Shown: piece after piece, positions 50,801-56,622 of the stretch
Numbering within the stretch: position 1 is the first letter of the stretch
Layout of the letters: each line of letters starts with the position of its first letter
Source: Anodontia alba
Taxonomy: Eukaryota; Mollusca; Bivalvia; Lucinida; Lucinidae
DNA length: 64,000 nucleotides
Reading direction: 5' to 3'
NCBI GenBank assembly: GCA_964016985.1
Contig: OZ024823.1
Coordinates: 107,744,476 to 107,808,475 of the forward strand
Position numbers and translations under genes: made by a program
The notes under the pieces: generated by a model
What the model saw: the letters and a program-made list of their open reading frames with translations, nothing else
What the model was told of the DNA's origin: nothing
Databases searched by the model: none

Positions 50801-53800
50801 TCTCAATAAAAACATATGTTGTGGGTACTCCTTAAGGCGCCTTGGAGAGGCACTTCTAATGAGTACCCACAACATGTTTTTATTGAGAAATAAGAAAATT
50901 ATTATGTGGATATTCCCTCTTAGCTATACAACTAATAATTAGTTTAATAACTAGTTTTTAAAGTTATTTCAGGCATATATTAACCCAAATAACTACTTTT
51001 GACACAAATGGATGGTCTTGTGAACAAGTGAAATTTCATCCTTAAAATAAGTTCTCAATCCTGATATCAGGATTGATCCTGAGGTCTCCTATCACTGATA
51101 TCTGAAATAGCCTTATAATGAATAACTTAATAATGAGACCCATAGTGTGCCTCTTTGTTATTTGTAATGATATGCATTGTTCTGTTTCAGGATAATGAAA
51201 TAGATCTGAAACTTTTAACAAAATCACTGTCTACAGAAGCAGATCTTGTTGAGGTAAGTCCAAGCTGATGAATGTTTCTGTCATGAACAATCATTGTAGG
51301 TTCTGTTCATTGTATGGTAAAAGTTTAGAAAATGTTTGGTATTTACAAACTATAACAGTATGTTGCATCCTTTTGCCCTCCAAAACTGATTACAGTAATT
51401 GTTGAGGTCATAGGTTTCATACCATGTGTACCAGGGCTCTGGAAATTTTGAAATCTGAATCGGTCCAGCCGATGACGATGACGTCATCAATGAGCCCATT
51501 TCCAAAAAAAAAATATGTGTATATCACCTGTCACGAAAACTAATGACAATTGGCAGTCCTATAACTCCTTTTAAATAATACACCTCAGCTCCGTTATATG
51601 ACGGAAGTCCGGGTGCAACGAGCATGATCAAAGCTGGCGTCATCAATAAATACAGTCAGGTATTTAAAAAGAAAGAAAGAAAGAAAAAAAAAAAGAAAAA
51701 ACGGTTTTGTTGTTATTTCCACCTCCGCAGGGTTTTCCTAAACTATTTATAAACAAAGATTCCCGTCTTGTATAAGCGCGAAGACGGCAGGAAACAGGAG
51801 AGACGGATCGAAACGACTTTCATGGACCTAATTAGGTCTAATAAAAAAGGCCTGCGCCACGGGCGGTTTTGCAGTTTTCAGTGTTTCAAGATTTAATCAG
51901 ACTGCTTAAATTTTAAGCACTGACCAATCTTGCCTAGCGCAAGTGGTGCATTACTTATTTTTACTGTGAAATCTACCTTGAATTATACTCGCGTGTTATG
52001 GCAATCAACAAAAAAAAAAAAAAAAAGAAAAAAAAAAAAAGAAGCAATCAATTATATCCAGATCAGACGCCGTTGTATGCGACATCTGATCAGGACGTAC
52101 ACGGTTTGGGAATTCATTTATCGAATCTGGGACCGACAAACCGTGTTGATCAAAACAAAAAAGAAGTGAAGAAAACGGGTGCGTTCAAGCGGTGCATTCT
52201 TTTATCACTCTCAGTAAAGCGACCTTTGATCTTTTGGACACGCCGACTGCACCTGGATGTTTTGCAGTCTCAGTGTATTCACACGTGTCACACAAACGAA
52301 TTAATTATCAGACTACCGTTACTGATGATTCGTGTTAATCGCTTGTTTACCGCACAAAGGTCAGTGAAGTGTTGATTTTTTGACAATGTTTGGATAATGA
52401 CGTAATTAATTTGTGCTGCGGGTAGGTTGCCGTTATTCAGCTGTCTCTCCAATATACATGTCAAATGACCGTTTAGAGCCTTTTAACTACCATAATATCG
52501 CATTTAAAATGTGCGCGGACGTTGTCAGTTTGGAAAGACTTGACCGTTTGTGATTTTTTAGACATCATTGATTTGTGAAAATTGGTTGGTTTGGGAAATG
52601 TTGGACCGATTTATTAGCGTTTTGGGGTGTTTGAAATCGGTCCAGAATTCTTAATTTCGGTCCAGACCGGCTATTTTTCCGGTTTTCCCGAGCCCTGATG
52701 TGTACCCTTTAAAACTGATTACAGTAATTGTTGAGGTCATACATGTAGGTTTCATACCATGTGTACCCTTTAAAACTGATTACAGTAATTGTTGAGGTCA
52801 TAGGTTTCATACCATGTGTACCCTTTAAAACTGATTACAGTAATTGTTGAGGTCATACATGTAGGTTTCATACCATGTGTACTCTTTAAAACTGATTACA
52901 GTAATTGTTGAGGTCATAGGTTTCATACCATGTGTACTCTTTAAAACTGATTACAGTAAATCCATATGGCTACATCATGAGGTATTGAAAATGTTGTTAA
53001 GGATTGGCAAATGGTGTAGATCCTATGGGACCACTTTGATACACTTTTTGCTCAACTCCGTCCAAATATTTAGGGTTAATATAGCATGTGTTGTGCCACA
53101 TTTACCATACTTGCATAAGCATGTCCTTAAAAGAGCTGTTGGATAGAGGTCAGCACTGTTTGTCATTCAGAGAAATTGTGAAAAATTATTTTAAAGTTAT
53201 AGATGATAGATATGTAGCAAGCTAGAGATGCCTGTTTTCAATTTAAATAGGTGACACCTAAATTTAAGTCAAAACAAGTGAAGAAATTTTTGGGGAGTTT
53301 GGGGAGTTAGAGCTAGGTGTTACAGGACCTGATAAAACAATATATTGCTTTTCACTGGATGTGCAAATCAACTCTATGATGTAATGTGAGAAAATGTAGT
53401 CTATGACATATACCCAGCAAATACATTGTAGTTTTAATTTTTAGCTTGTGCATTCATGCAGTCAGATCTGAGTATTTGCTGGGTACTTTTTGGATGACAA
53501 ATGATCTAAGGCTTCTTTAAGTGTCACCACTGTCTACCCAATTTCAGCAGATGACAAATTGATGATATTTTTCTTATTTTACCCAGGAAATAGGTTTATC
53601 AAAGCCTATTTTCTGGAAAAAATAATAAAAATATTTCAAAATGTTATATGTTGAAATTTTTGCCCAGAATGCTAAGCCTTAAGCAGACAGTGAAGACAGC
53701 TCAAACTGTGCAGATATACAGGCTGATCTGAGTCTTCACTTAGTACAAATAATCTCACATTATGGCTGTTTTAATTTTACCATCTTTGAGTATACATTAT

Positions 53801-53936
53801 GTTTGTTTGTCTGCAGGAAGATAAACCTTGGGACTGGGACAGATTATTTACAGAAGTTACATCAGAACTACTCACACAGTGGGAGAAGAATGAACAGTCA
53901 GAACCTAATGATCAGTCAGCCATGTCACAGATCTAA
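26787..53936 (+). CDS. IFT43: IFT43 gene, ten coding exons (whole span, introns included)
   Basis: Joining exons 26787-26828, 33873-33974, 35021-35082, 36560-36598, 40603-40674, 46785-46834, 48201-48273, 49649-49724, 51191-51253 and 53817-53936 gives 699 bases, 232 residues plus stop. Every junction has an AG acceptor and GT donor and the phases all match. IFT43 is a small peripheral subunit of the IFT-A complex, which drives retrograde transport in cilia and binds the IFT121/IFT139 side of the complex. The C-terminal half carries the family blocks IPVIPDLEE, TYRELDNDL, IDLKLLTK and WDWDRLFTEV. The N-terminal half is acidic/basic and low in complexity, as expected. Human IFT43 is slightly over 200 residues, so the length fits. 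An internal near-repeat (PKPNRVSGW in exon 3, PKPRKSTGW in exon 5) duplicates the conserved Gly-Trp patch. The introns are loaded with MITEs, SINEs and other repeats. No transcript evidence is available here. Confidence 0.93.
27268..28147. mobile_element. inverted-repeat element of about 0.88 kb with tandem 23-26-bp units, IFT43 intron 1
   Basis: Left arm 27268-27436 (TCGAGACAGTTCCCCAACAC, then TTTGAAGACAGTTCCC) mirrors right arm about 27975-28147 (GGGAACTGTCTTCAAATCTG and repeats). Each arm carries several tandem units of GGGAACTGTCTTCAAAAGTG followed by TCG, and TCAAATGACCTGTGACTGAT or its complement. The middle has no gene. Confidence 0.75.
28873..29413 (+). mobile_element. non-autonomous Helitron-type element, 541 bp
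   Basis: It starts TCCCCACGC after an A and ends with CTAG before a T. A 7-bp stem hairpin (CGATGGC..GCCATCG, 29384-29399) stands ten bases before CTAG. A 5' TC, a 3' hairpin plus CTRR and insertion between A and T are the defining Helitron features. It contains a GTCCGTCCGTC run and no replicase/helicase. In IFT43 intron 1. Confidence 0.8.
30126..30340 (+). mobile_element. piggyBac-type MITE (TTAA family), IFT43 intron 1
   Basis: 215 bp, TTAACCCTTGTCCTGCTGAA ... CTCAGCAGGACAAGGGTTAA. The central hairpin has arms of about 30 bp. The termini are nearly perfect inverted repeats. Confidence 0.9.
30531..30727 (+). mobile_element. piggyBac-type MITE (TTAA family), IFT43 intron 1
   Basis: TTAACCCCTGTCATGCTGAA ... 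CTCAGCAGGACAAGGGTTAA, same family and orientation as 30126. The next copy begins three bases after its end. Confidence 0.88.
30731..30944 (+). mobile_element. piggyBac-type MITE (TTAA family), tandem neighbour
   Basis: TTAACCCTTGTCATGCAGAA ... TTCAGCAGGACTAGGGTTAA. The head-to-tail pair with 30531-30727 suggests insertion into, or beside, the TTAA of the first copy. Confidence 0.88.
31092..31575 (+). repeat. direct duplication of about 155 bp, IFT43 intron 1
   Basis: 31092-31250 (ACCCATCCAGGTACTTATCA, AAAAAGCCAATCACT, GCAGCAAGGCTG, AATCCATTACA) is repeated at 31418-31575 with moderate divergence. The class is unknown. Short ORFs here are not convincing genes. Confidence 0.7.
32062..32270 (+). 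mobile_element. SINE-like element (family C), diverged
   Basis: It retains the C/T-rich tract (CTCCCTTTCTCTTGGATATG), AAAATGATCC and GTGTTATTGAAAAAGAACTC. It abuts the end of a foldback MITE in IFT43 intron 1. Confidence 0.6.
32331..32525 (-). mobile_element. piggyBac-type MITE (TTAA family), reverse orientation
   Basis: TTAACCCCAGACCTGCTGAA ... TTCAGCAGGACAAGGGTTAA with the shared palindrome. Opposite in orientation to the three copies at 30126-30944, in the same intron. Confidence 0.87.
32782..33028. mobile_element. foldback MITE with TTAA-CCCTTAAAGCGCCAA termini and a foreign core
   Basis: TTAACCCTTAAAGCGCCAAG ... TTGGCGCTTTAAGGGTTAA, a near-perfect terminal inverted repeat. The core is the GCAAACAGGGTGGACCCAGA palindrome typical of the other TTAA family, in place of the AAAATAAGGC core. 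IFT43 intron 1. Confidence 0.85.
33212..33424 (-). mobile_element. piggyBac-type MITE (TTAA family), reverse orientation
   Basis: TTAACCGTTGTCCCGCTGAA ... TTCAGCAGGACAAGGGTTGA. One TTAA has mutated to TTGA. IFT43 intron 1. Confidence 0.85.
33490..33715 (+). mobile_element. SINE family A, 5'-truncated, in IFT43 intron 1
   Basis: The body GATATTGATCGTGAAATATT, then GTGTGGTTAGGTAAACTGAC, and the tail GGGTTGAATGGGCTGTAAAA. It ends about 160 bp before exon 2. Confidence 0.7.
33873..33974 (+). CDS. IFT43: IFT43 exon 2
   Basis: 34 codons, phase 0 to 0, acceptor TATTTATTTCAG, donor GAG|GTATTC. It begins SAKKGRRAEKPVKAPAAP, a basic then Pro/Ala-rich linker. The GRRA motif matches the family's basic N-terminal patch. 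Confidence 0.9.
34672..34884 (+). mobile_element. piggyBac-type MITE (TTAA family), IFT43 intron 2
   Basis: 213 bp, TTAACCCTTATCCTGCTGAA ... GCAGGATAAGGGTTAA. It ends about 135 bp upstream of exon 3. Confidence 0.87.
35021..35082 (+). CDS. IFT43: IFT43 exon 3
   Basis: 62 bp, phase 0 to 2, acceptor TGTAATTACAG, donor AAG|GTAATC. It encodes DDGPPKPNRVSGWGEDAPRR, with the Gly-Trp patch characteristic of IFT43. Confidence 0.9.
35127..35352. mobile_element. GTGGGTACTC foldback MITE in IFT43 intron 3
   Basis: It starts ATAGCTCCAG, has the core AACATATGTTGTGGTACTCA..TGAGTACCCACAACATATGT, and ends near CCTTTACTGGAACTT. The candidate alternative exon begins about 50 bp later. Confidence 0.78.
35402..35476 (+). 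other. candidate alternative exon in IFT43 intron 3
   Basis: A 75-bp stretch with ATTAG before it (a second possible acceptor, CCTCACAG, ends at 35414) and CAG|GTGATG after it. Its length is a multiple of 3. Entered from exon 3 in phase 2 it stays open and rejoins exon 4 in frame. A different frame encodes a more protein-like Ser/Pro/Lys stretch (ESSPSQPPKKEKTHLTF), but that frame would need a phase the neighbouring exons do not supply. It lies about 50 bp downstream of a foldback MITE. It could be a cassette exon, a decayed exon or chance. Confidence 0.3.
35922..36133 (-). mobile_element. piggyBac-type MITE (TTAA family), IFT43 intron 3
   Basis: TTAACCTTGTCCTGCTGAAC ... TTCAGCATGTCAAGGGTTAA with the shared palindrome (AGTTGGCTTCTAAGAAGCCA at its centre). 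Confidence 0.87.
36252..36431. mobile_element. GTGGGTACTC foldback MITE in IFT43 intron 3
   Basis: ATAGCTCCAGATAAGGC ... CTTAACTGGAGCTA with core GTATGTTGTGGGTACTCATT..GATGAGTACCTACAACAT. It lies about 130 bp before exon 4. Confidence 0.82.
36560..36598 (+). CDS. IFT43: IFT43 exon 4
   Basis: 39 bp, phase 2 to 2, after a long T-rich tract ending TTTTTTCAG, donor GA|GTATGT. It encodes GRNLGEGFEQFEE with the shared codons at both edges. It is short but is needed for the phase and acidic run into exon 5. Confidence 0.85.
37239..37451. mobile_element. foldback MITE, TTAA-CCCTTAAAGCACTAA type, IFT43 intron 4
   Basis: TTAACCCTTAAAGCACTAAG ... TAGCACTTTAAGGATTAA, with a partly decayed CATGTGAA..TTCACATG core and an inserted (CAA)n run. 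Confidence 0.75.
37572..37705 (+). mobile_element. tRNA-derived SINE (family D) and relatives
   Basis: Box-A-like CACTGGTAGCACAGTAGATG, box B GGTTCAAATCC, then CATTGTGCAGTG..TTGCACAGAGCC. Related diverged copies lie at about 30366-30520 (GGTTCAAATTC, TTGCACAGACAGACCCTTAC) and 21160-21330. Confidence 0.6.
37930..38241. mobile_element. CTGGGCCCAG MITE, strongly diverged
   Basis: AAGGTCCAGTTGTTCAAAAC on the left and TTTTGAACAACTGAGCCC on the right. The interior is altered and partly replaced by other sequence. Confidence 0.6.
38436..38920. mobile_element. CTGGGCCCAG MITE split by another copy of itself
   Basis: The left part 38436-38582 and right part 38831-38920 make one diverged copy. A younger copy, 38583-38830 with intact termini and hairpin, lies between them. 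Both lie within a third family (38398-39068). IFT43 intron 4. Confidence 0.87.
39249..39266 (+). other. candidate 18-bp cassette microexon in IFT43 intron 4
   Basis: The acceptor TTTATTTTACAG is followed by 18 bases and a donor GTAAGC. It is phase-neutral: from exon 4 (phase 2) into exon 5 (phase 2) it would insert six residues (about DNEYLF before KDIVSG) without a stop. Splice-site quality is good. With only 18 bases, chance is a real alternative. Confidence 0.35.
39896..40097. mobile_element. CAGTGAAACCTGTG foldback MITE, about 200 bp
   Basis: CAGTGAAACCTGTGTAAGAG ... CTTACACAGGTTTCACTG. The arms extend almost to the centre (TTTTGCTAGCAAAA), so the element folds end to end. TA follows the right end but not the left. 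Tc1/mariner affinity is likely. IFT43 intron 4. Confidence 0.8.
40603..40674 (+). CDS. IFT43: IFT43 exon 5
   Basis: 72 bp, phase 2 to 2, acceptor CTGTTATCAG, donor ACAG|GTTGGA (a rather weak donor). It encodes DIVSGIDDILDDRPKPRK and then STGWD. The PKP-x-GW segment resembles that of exon 3, which suggests an internal duplication. Confidence 0.87.
40728..42545 (+). mobile_element. tandem-repeat-bearing dispersed element, about 1.8 kb
   Basis: The left end forms a hairpin (CACCTGAGCC..GGCTCAAGGTG). The right end has AGGACCATCATGGTCCT followed by CTTGTTTT. The body is about nine degenerate copies of a unit of roughly 160-180 bp (TCTTCTTGTCAGAAACCACT, then CAAGATTGTTCAAGC, then GGGGGCGGGGCTTATTTTCC). 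The architecture resembles the Helitron-related tandem-repeat elements (Helentron/HINE, pearl) described from bivalves. It has no CTRR end, so the class is tentative. In IFT43 intron 5. Short ORFs are by-products of the repeat. Confidence 0.7.
42955..43200 (+). repeat. dispersed repeat with GGGGGACAT ends
   Basis: It starts with a foldback (TCCCTCCACC..AGAGGGGGACATA) and ends TTAGGGGGACATTTG. The inside matches the reverse complement of the 23920-24045 unit (TTTCAAGGTCACAATAGTAG, ATATCTTGTGAACCAGTG). In IFT43 intron 5. Confidence 0.55.
44157..44745. mobile_element. foldback element with ATTTGATCTAATTAC termini, interrupted by a SINE
   Basis: ATATTTGATCTAATTACTGC on the left and TATTTAGATCAAATACAGTA on the right. 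The core GCATATGTTGTTGGTAC..GTACCAACAACATATGC. The SINE at 44405-44692 is inserted in its right half. A relative without SINE is at about 34008-34264 in intron 2. Confidence 0.75.
44405..44692 (+). mobile_element. SINE-like element (family C), 288 bp, in IFT43 intron 5
   Basis: Target duplication TTGACTGTGCTTA at 44392-44404 and 44693-44705. It is closely similar to 15543-15830 along its whole length and is inserted inside a foldback element (about 44157-44745). Confidence 0.87.
45091..45288 (-). mobile_element. piggyBac-type MITE (TTAA family), IFT43 intron 5
   Basis: TTAACTCTTGTTCTGCTGAA ... TTCAACAGGACAAGGGTTAA. The central palindrome has lost part of one arm. Confidence 0.85.
46167..46380 (-). 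mobile_element. piggyBac-type MITE nested in another inverted-repeat element
   Basis: TTAACCCAAGTCCTGCTGAA ... TTCAGCATGGCAAGGGTTAA. It sits within an element whose arms are CCAGCTAGCATTCTACTTAA (about 46151-46170) and TTAAGTAGAATGCTAGCTGG (about 46449-46468), sharing the left TTAA. Confidence 0.85.
46785..46834 (+). CDS. IFT43: IFT43 exon 6
   Basis: 50 bp, phase 2 to 1, acceptor CTATTTTCAG, donor AATG|GTAAGT (strong). It encodes SERLRPRSPEKSDESDN, a charged linker leading to the IPVIPDLEE block. Confidence 0.88.
47612..47842 (+). mobile_element. SINE-like element (family C), 5'-truncated
   Basis: It begins at TTGATATTGGCTTACAGTTT, with the C/T-rich tract, GGGAGACGACACAAAATGAC and a tail CATTAAACCTCAACACAGTC. 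In IFT43 intron 6, directly before a foldback MITE. Confidence 0.75.
48201..48273 (+). CDS. IFT43: IFT43 exon 7
   Basis: 73 bp, phase 1 to 2, acceptor TTGACTTTCAG, donor AAA|GTAAGT. It encodes EIPVIPDLEEQQEEDLTQ followed by KIAYAP. The IPVIPDLEE-x-QEED block is one of the most conserved parts of IFT43 in animals. Confidence 0.95.
48335..48570 (+). mobile_element. SINE family A with intact promoter boxes, in IFT43 intron 7
   Basis: Box A TGGCTCAGTTGG (48343-48354) and a consensus box B GGTTCGAGTCC (48388-48398). The body has an internal deletion compared with the copy at 577. Confidence 0.8.
48812..49012. mobile_element. foldback MITE of the AATTGTCTCC-GGAGACAATT core family
   Basis: A palindrome TTGACACATCATGCCAATTG..CAATTTGCATGAAGTGTCAA between CTTACCACGCTATGGG.. 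and ..CCCAGCATGCAAAGTG. Sister copies: about 18920-19110, 19560-19760, 43895-44120, 47843-48025, 53523-53690 and a disrupted one at 38398-39068. Confidence 0.75.
49363..49606. mobile_element. CTGGGCCCAG foldback MITE next to IFT43 exon 8
   Basis: Termini CAGGGCCCAGTGGTTCAAAA ... TTTGAACAACTGGGCCCAG, hairpin intact. It ends 42 bp before exon 8. Confidence 0.85.
49649..49724 (+). CDS. IFT43: IFT43 exon 8
   Basis: 76 bp, phase 2 to 0, acceptor GTATATTTCAG, donor CTT|GTAAGT. It encodes VAVNRVATYRELDNDLLK followed by QAAFLTL. TYRELDNDL is a family signature. A foldback MITE ends only about 40 bp upstream, close to the likely branch-point region. Confidence 0.95.
49889..50160. mobile_element. CACGAAAACATG-terminated element, IFT43 intron 8
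   Basis: TACGAAAACACACCTATAAA ... TATATAGGCATGTTTTCG. The core palindrome GAACCGCCTCGGCGAGGCGG is perfect and lies inside CAAAACATAGATTGTGGGTA arms. Confidence 0.82.
51191..51253 (+). CDS. IFT43: IFT43 exon 9
   Basis: 63 bp, phase 0 to 0, acceptor TTCTGTTTCAG, donor GAG|GTAAGT. It encodes DNEIDLKLLTKSLSTEADLV plus E. The EIDLKLLTK block is conserved in IFT43. Confidence 0.95.
51432..52697. mobile_element. non-autonomous hAT-type element, 1,266 bp
   Basis: Inverted termini CAGGGCTCtGG... and ...CCGAGCCCTG flanked by the perfect 8-bp duplication ATGTGTAC (51424-51431 and 52698-52705). CAGGG ends with 8-bp duplications define hAT elements. Sub-terminal GGTCCAG/CTGGACC motifs repeat on both sides. 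I see no transposase. The element lies in IFT43 intron 9 and splits a minisatellite. The interior is richer in CpG than its surroundings. Confidence 0.9.
52698..52960 (+). repeat. minisatellite, units of about 62 and 54 bp alternating
   Basis: Four full units plus a partial one contain CTGATTACAGTAATTGTTGA. Long units carry an extra ACATGTAG and alternate with short ones. A further unit at about 51370-51431 lies on the other side of the hAT element, so the array pre-dates that insertion. Confidence 0.9.
53817..53936 (+). CDS. IFT43: IFT43 exon 10 with stop codon
   Basis: 120 bp, acceptor TTTGTCTGCAG, stop TAA at 53934-53936. It begins EDKPWDWDRLFTEVTSELLT, the conserved C-terminal end of IFT43, followed by a short variable tail. 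The 3' UTR runs at once into a degenerate foldback MITE (about 53955-54150). Confidence 0.95.
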   Translation, partial: EDKPWDWDRLFTEVTSELLTQWEKNEQSEPNDQSAMSQI

Positions 53937-54369
53937 CACTAGAAATATCACTGATTTAGCCCTGAAAGCCCTAGGCAACATTTTGAAATTTTTTTTTTTT
54001 AATTTTTAGAGAAAATAAGGCGTGGCATTTCATGCTAGCAGATGATTCACATCAAATGTCAGGCCTTATTTTCTCTGAAAAACAACAAAATCAGTTTTAG
54101 AATGTCGTCTGCTACAAACTACAAATCTGCTTTAATAGCTCTTTAAAGGTCAGAATTTTGAACTACTTTAATTACATTTTTAGAATATCGCTGTTCCTGC
54201 CACAACTACATGTACATAAGATGACAATTTGAGACAGGACTCCTTTCAGAGTAGATCTCTTTTCAGAAGGTGATTTCATGCACTGGAGAACAAACAGGAA
54301 GTCATAAAAGTGTCTTCCTCATACAATGGTGGAAACTCCGCTAGGTGTATCCAGGCCCACTAAACAGTC

Positions 54370-54595
54370 TACCATATTAACCCTAAATATTGGGACACCC
54401 CATCTCCATACCATACTTGCCTAAAAATTCTAAAAAAAACATTGCACTACCTATTTATGTGTATAAAAACTGCTAGATGAGTGGCAAACAGTGTAGATCC
54501 AGATCAGACACTGCATTCTGTGGCATCTGAGCTGTGTGTACACTGTTTGCACAGGTCTGTCCCAGTACTTAGGGTTGTTATGGTATTCTATTAGC
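54370..54595. mobile_element. TACCCTAAGTATT-type foldback MITE, downstream part of IFT43
   Basis: TACCATATTAACCCTAAATA ... CTTAGGGTTGTTATGGTA with core GCAAACAGTGTAGATCCAGA..TGTACACTGTTTGC. It lies between the IFT43 stop codon and the candidate poly(A) signal. Confidence 0.8.
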
Positions 54596-54817
54596 AAATA
54601 GTGCAAGTCTCCTGATCAGACTGTACCGATGTGCAGGCTGAGTTGGATCTGTGCTGGTGGTTTATTTCATATTAAAGGTCAATTTCGGATTGGAGAGGGT
54701 AGGTGAATAGGTGTAATTCTGAAACCTTTCATCATTTATTTCACATTCCGTCCTTTGATTCAACATATACTTTATTTTTTAATCATTATGTTGACAATTT
54801 ATATCGGTGTACAAATT

Positions 54818-54823
54818 AATAAA
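54818..54823 (+). promoter_or_regulatory. candidate poly(A) signal for IFT43
   Basis: AATAAA about 880 bp after the stop codon, in AT-rich sequence. It would give a 3' UTR of about 0.9 kb that includes two MITE copies. The motif is common by chance in AT-rich DNA. Confidence 0.35.
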
Positions 54824-55174
54824 GTATATTAATGTGGCAATATCTTTTTCTTTCTTATCCTGTATTGGTTGTTCTCTTTAGGTTGAAAACAGTCTTGTTG
54901 GTATTTGGCATACTTTTTTGGGGTATCTGTAGATCAGTAGATTAAATTTATCAGTAAATTTTGTCAATTTTTGACTGAATCAAACTCCATTTTTTGGTTT
55001 TGTCTTTTTAGTATGGCAGACACATAGAGAGCAATTTTTCCATCTGCATCATCCGTGTTGTTCTCTGTGGTTGCCCCAGTGTCACACTTTTTGTTTCCAC
55101 TCAGTAACCTGTAAGGATTTATCTGCTATCATGCTTCATAACTGGACTGTTGAGAGGTTGATCCCTATTGATTT

Positions 55175-56271
55175 TTTACCCCGCCACACGATAGTGACGG
55201 GGTACTATGGTTTTACGTTGGACGTCCATGTGACTGTCGGTCTGTCCGTCCGTCCATCCATTTTTTGTTTCCGGATGAAAACTTGAGTAAACATCAATGG
55301 ATTTTCACCAAGTGGCATGTGCATTGATATTATGGAGATCTGGTTTCGGATTGCTAATGGGCAAATTTCGTCAAATTTTTACGGAGTTATCTGCCTGCGG
55401 CACGATAATGGCGGGGTATTATAGTTTAACGTTTTTATTGGTTATATGTGTCAAATTGGACATATTATGGCCCCCAATTGACATTAAACATTGGTTTCCT
55501 TGTGATAATTTTCTTTCACCCAGTTCAAATAAAATTGGTATGATGGCATATTGGCTACGAAACATGGGTTCAGTTCAATAATGGTGTGTTTCCATTTCAT
55601 TTCTGAAATGAGTCTATCTGGCAAAGTTTGTAATGCTTATTGTTTCTACAGTTTTATTAGAGCTTTAGGAAAGTGCAAAGAAATCTGGCAAGAGCATGTA
55701 ACTGCTTTAAAATTAACAAAAACGTTTTCTCTTGCACTACTCCTCATCAAGATCATTTCTATGAAGTTTATGAAAATCTAACAAAAACTGTTGAAGTAGT
55801 TAGCATCACAAGTTCAATGCCATGTGCAGATAACCCTGCAATAAAAAAGATGTTACACACTGCTACTTATACTGGTGGTCATTTCTGTGATTGTCCTTCT
55901 TTTGTGATCTTTTTTTCCAAGGGCATCTTTTGTAGATTTTATTTCATAAAAATTAAGCAAAAACTCTAGAAGCAGGTCACATCACAAACTTGGACAGACT
56001 ACGCTGCAAACCTTGCAATGGAAAAATATGTCCTGCAGTGCCACTGAAGCTGATCATTTGTGTGCACGTTCATAAAAATCTAACAAAATTGGGAAGTAGC
56101 GTGCATCACAAGCTCAGACAGACTTGAGTGCCAAGGGCAGATAATGATGTAAGCAAAAAAAAAAAAAAAAAAATATTCACACACTGCTACTCGTTTCATG
56201 AAAATGTAACAAACGCTGTAGAAGCAGTTTGTATTACAAATTTTGACAGAGTTCAGTGCTAAGGGCTAAGA
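55175..56271 (+). repeat. older dispersed repeat that hosts the Ngaro element (left part)
   Basis: It starts with a hairpin (CCCCGCCACACGATAGTGACGG) and a GTCCGTCCGTCC run. It then has degenerate units of roughly 120-150 bp containing TCTAACAAAAACTGTTGAAG near 55780, 55960, 56085 and 56210. Another unit lies directly right of the retrotransposon near 62558. Short ORFs here are not genes. Confidence 0.65.
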
Positions 56272-56542
56272 AAATAATACAGCATATTGATCTACAATAG
56301 GCTCCATTTATTTCAGCATTAAAATAGTAAGTCCAGTTCGCATTTTTGGTAATTTGGGTTGTTTCAGTACTTTGACTGTACCAACTTGTAAGGTCATTTC
56401 AGTACACATGTCCTTTGAGCACTGTAAAGGATTGGTTCCAGGCTTATATGTAGACATACTGAAAGTGTTTTGCACAGCTGGGTCCCAGTGCAACAGCCTC
56501 TTTCTGACGACAGCTGATTGCTGCAGCAAGGAAAAAGTTTTC
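56272..56542 (+). repeat. split direct repeat A1 (left end)
   Basis: 271 bp, matching 61324-61594 base for base by eye. It begins AAATAATACAGCATATTGAT and ends GGAAAAAGTTTTC. It is the left terminus of the retrotransposon and probably holds its promoter. The match stops abruptly at both edges. Confidence 0.93.
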
Positions 56543-56622
56543 AGTCCAGTTTTTTGGCAAATTTTTCAACTTTTTTAACATTTCAAGCCCAATTTTGAGA
56601 TTATCTTGGTGCCTCCATAATC

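Noticed and set aside
51930..52375. ORFs of 79 and 125 codons inside the hAT-type element
   Set aside because: They begin in a Lys-rich homopolymer stretch, overlap each other in different frames and show no transposase motif.
56308..56529. Minus-strand ORF repeated identically at 61360-61638
   Set aside because: The ORF is duplicated because the A repeat is duplicated. It has no recognisable domain and lies in the terminal repeat of the retrotransposon.
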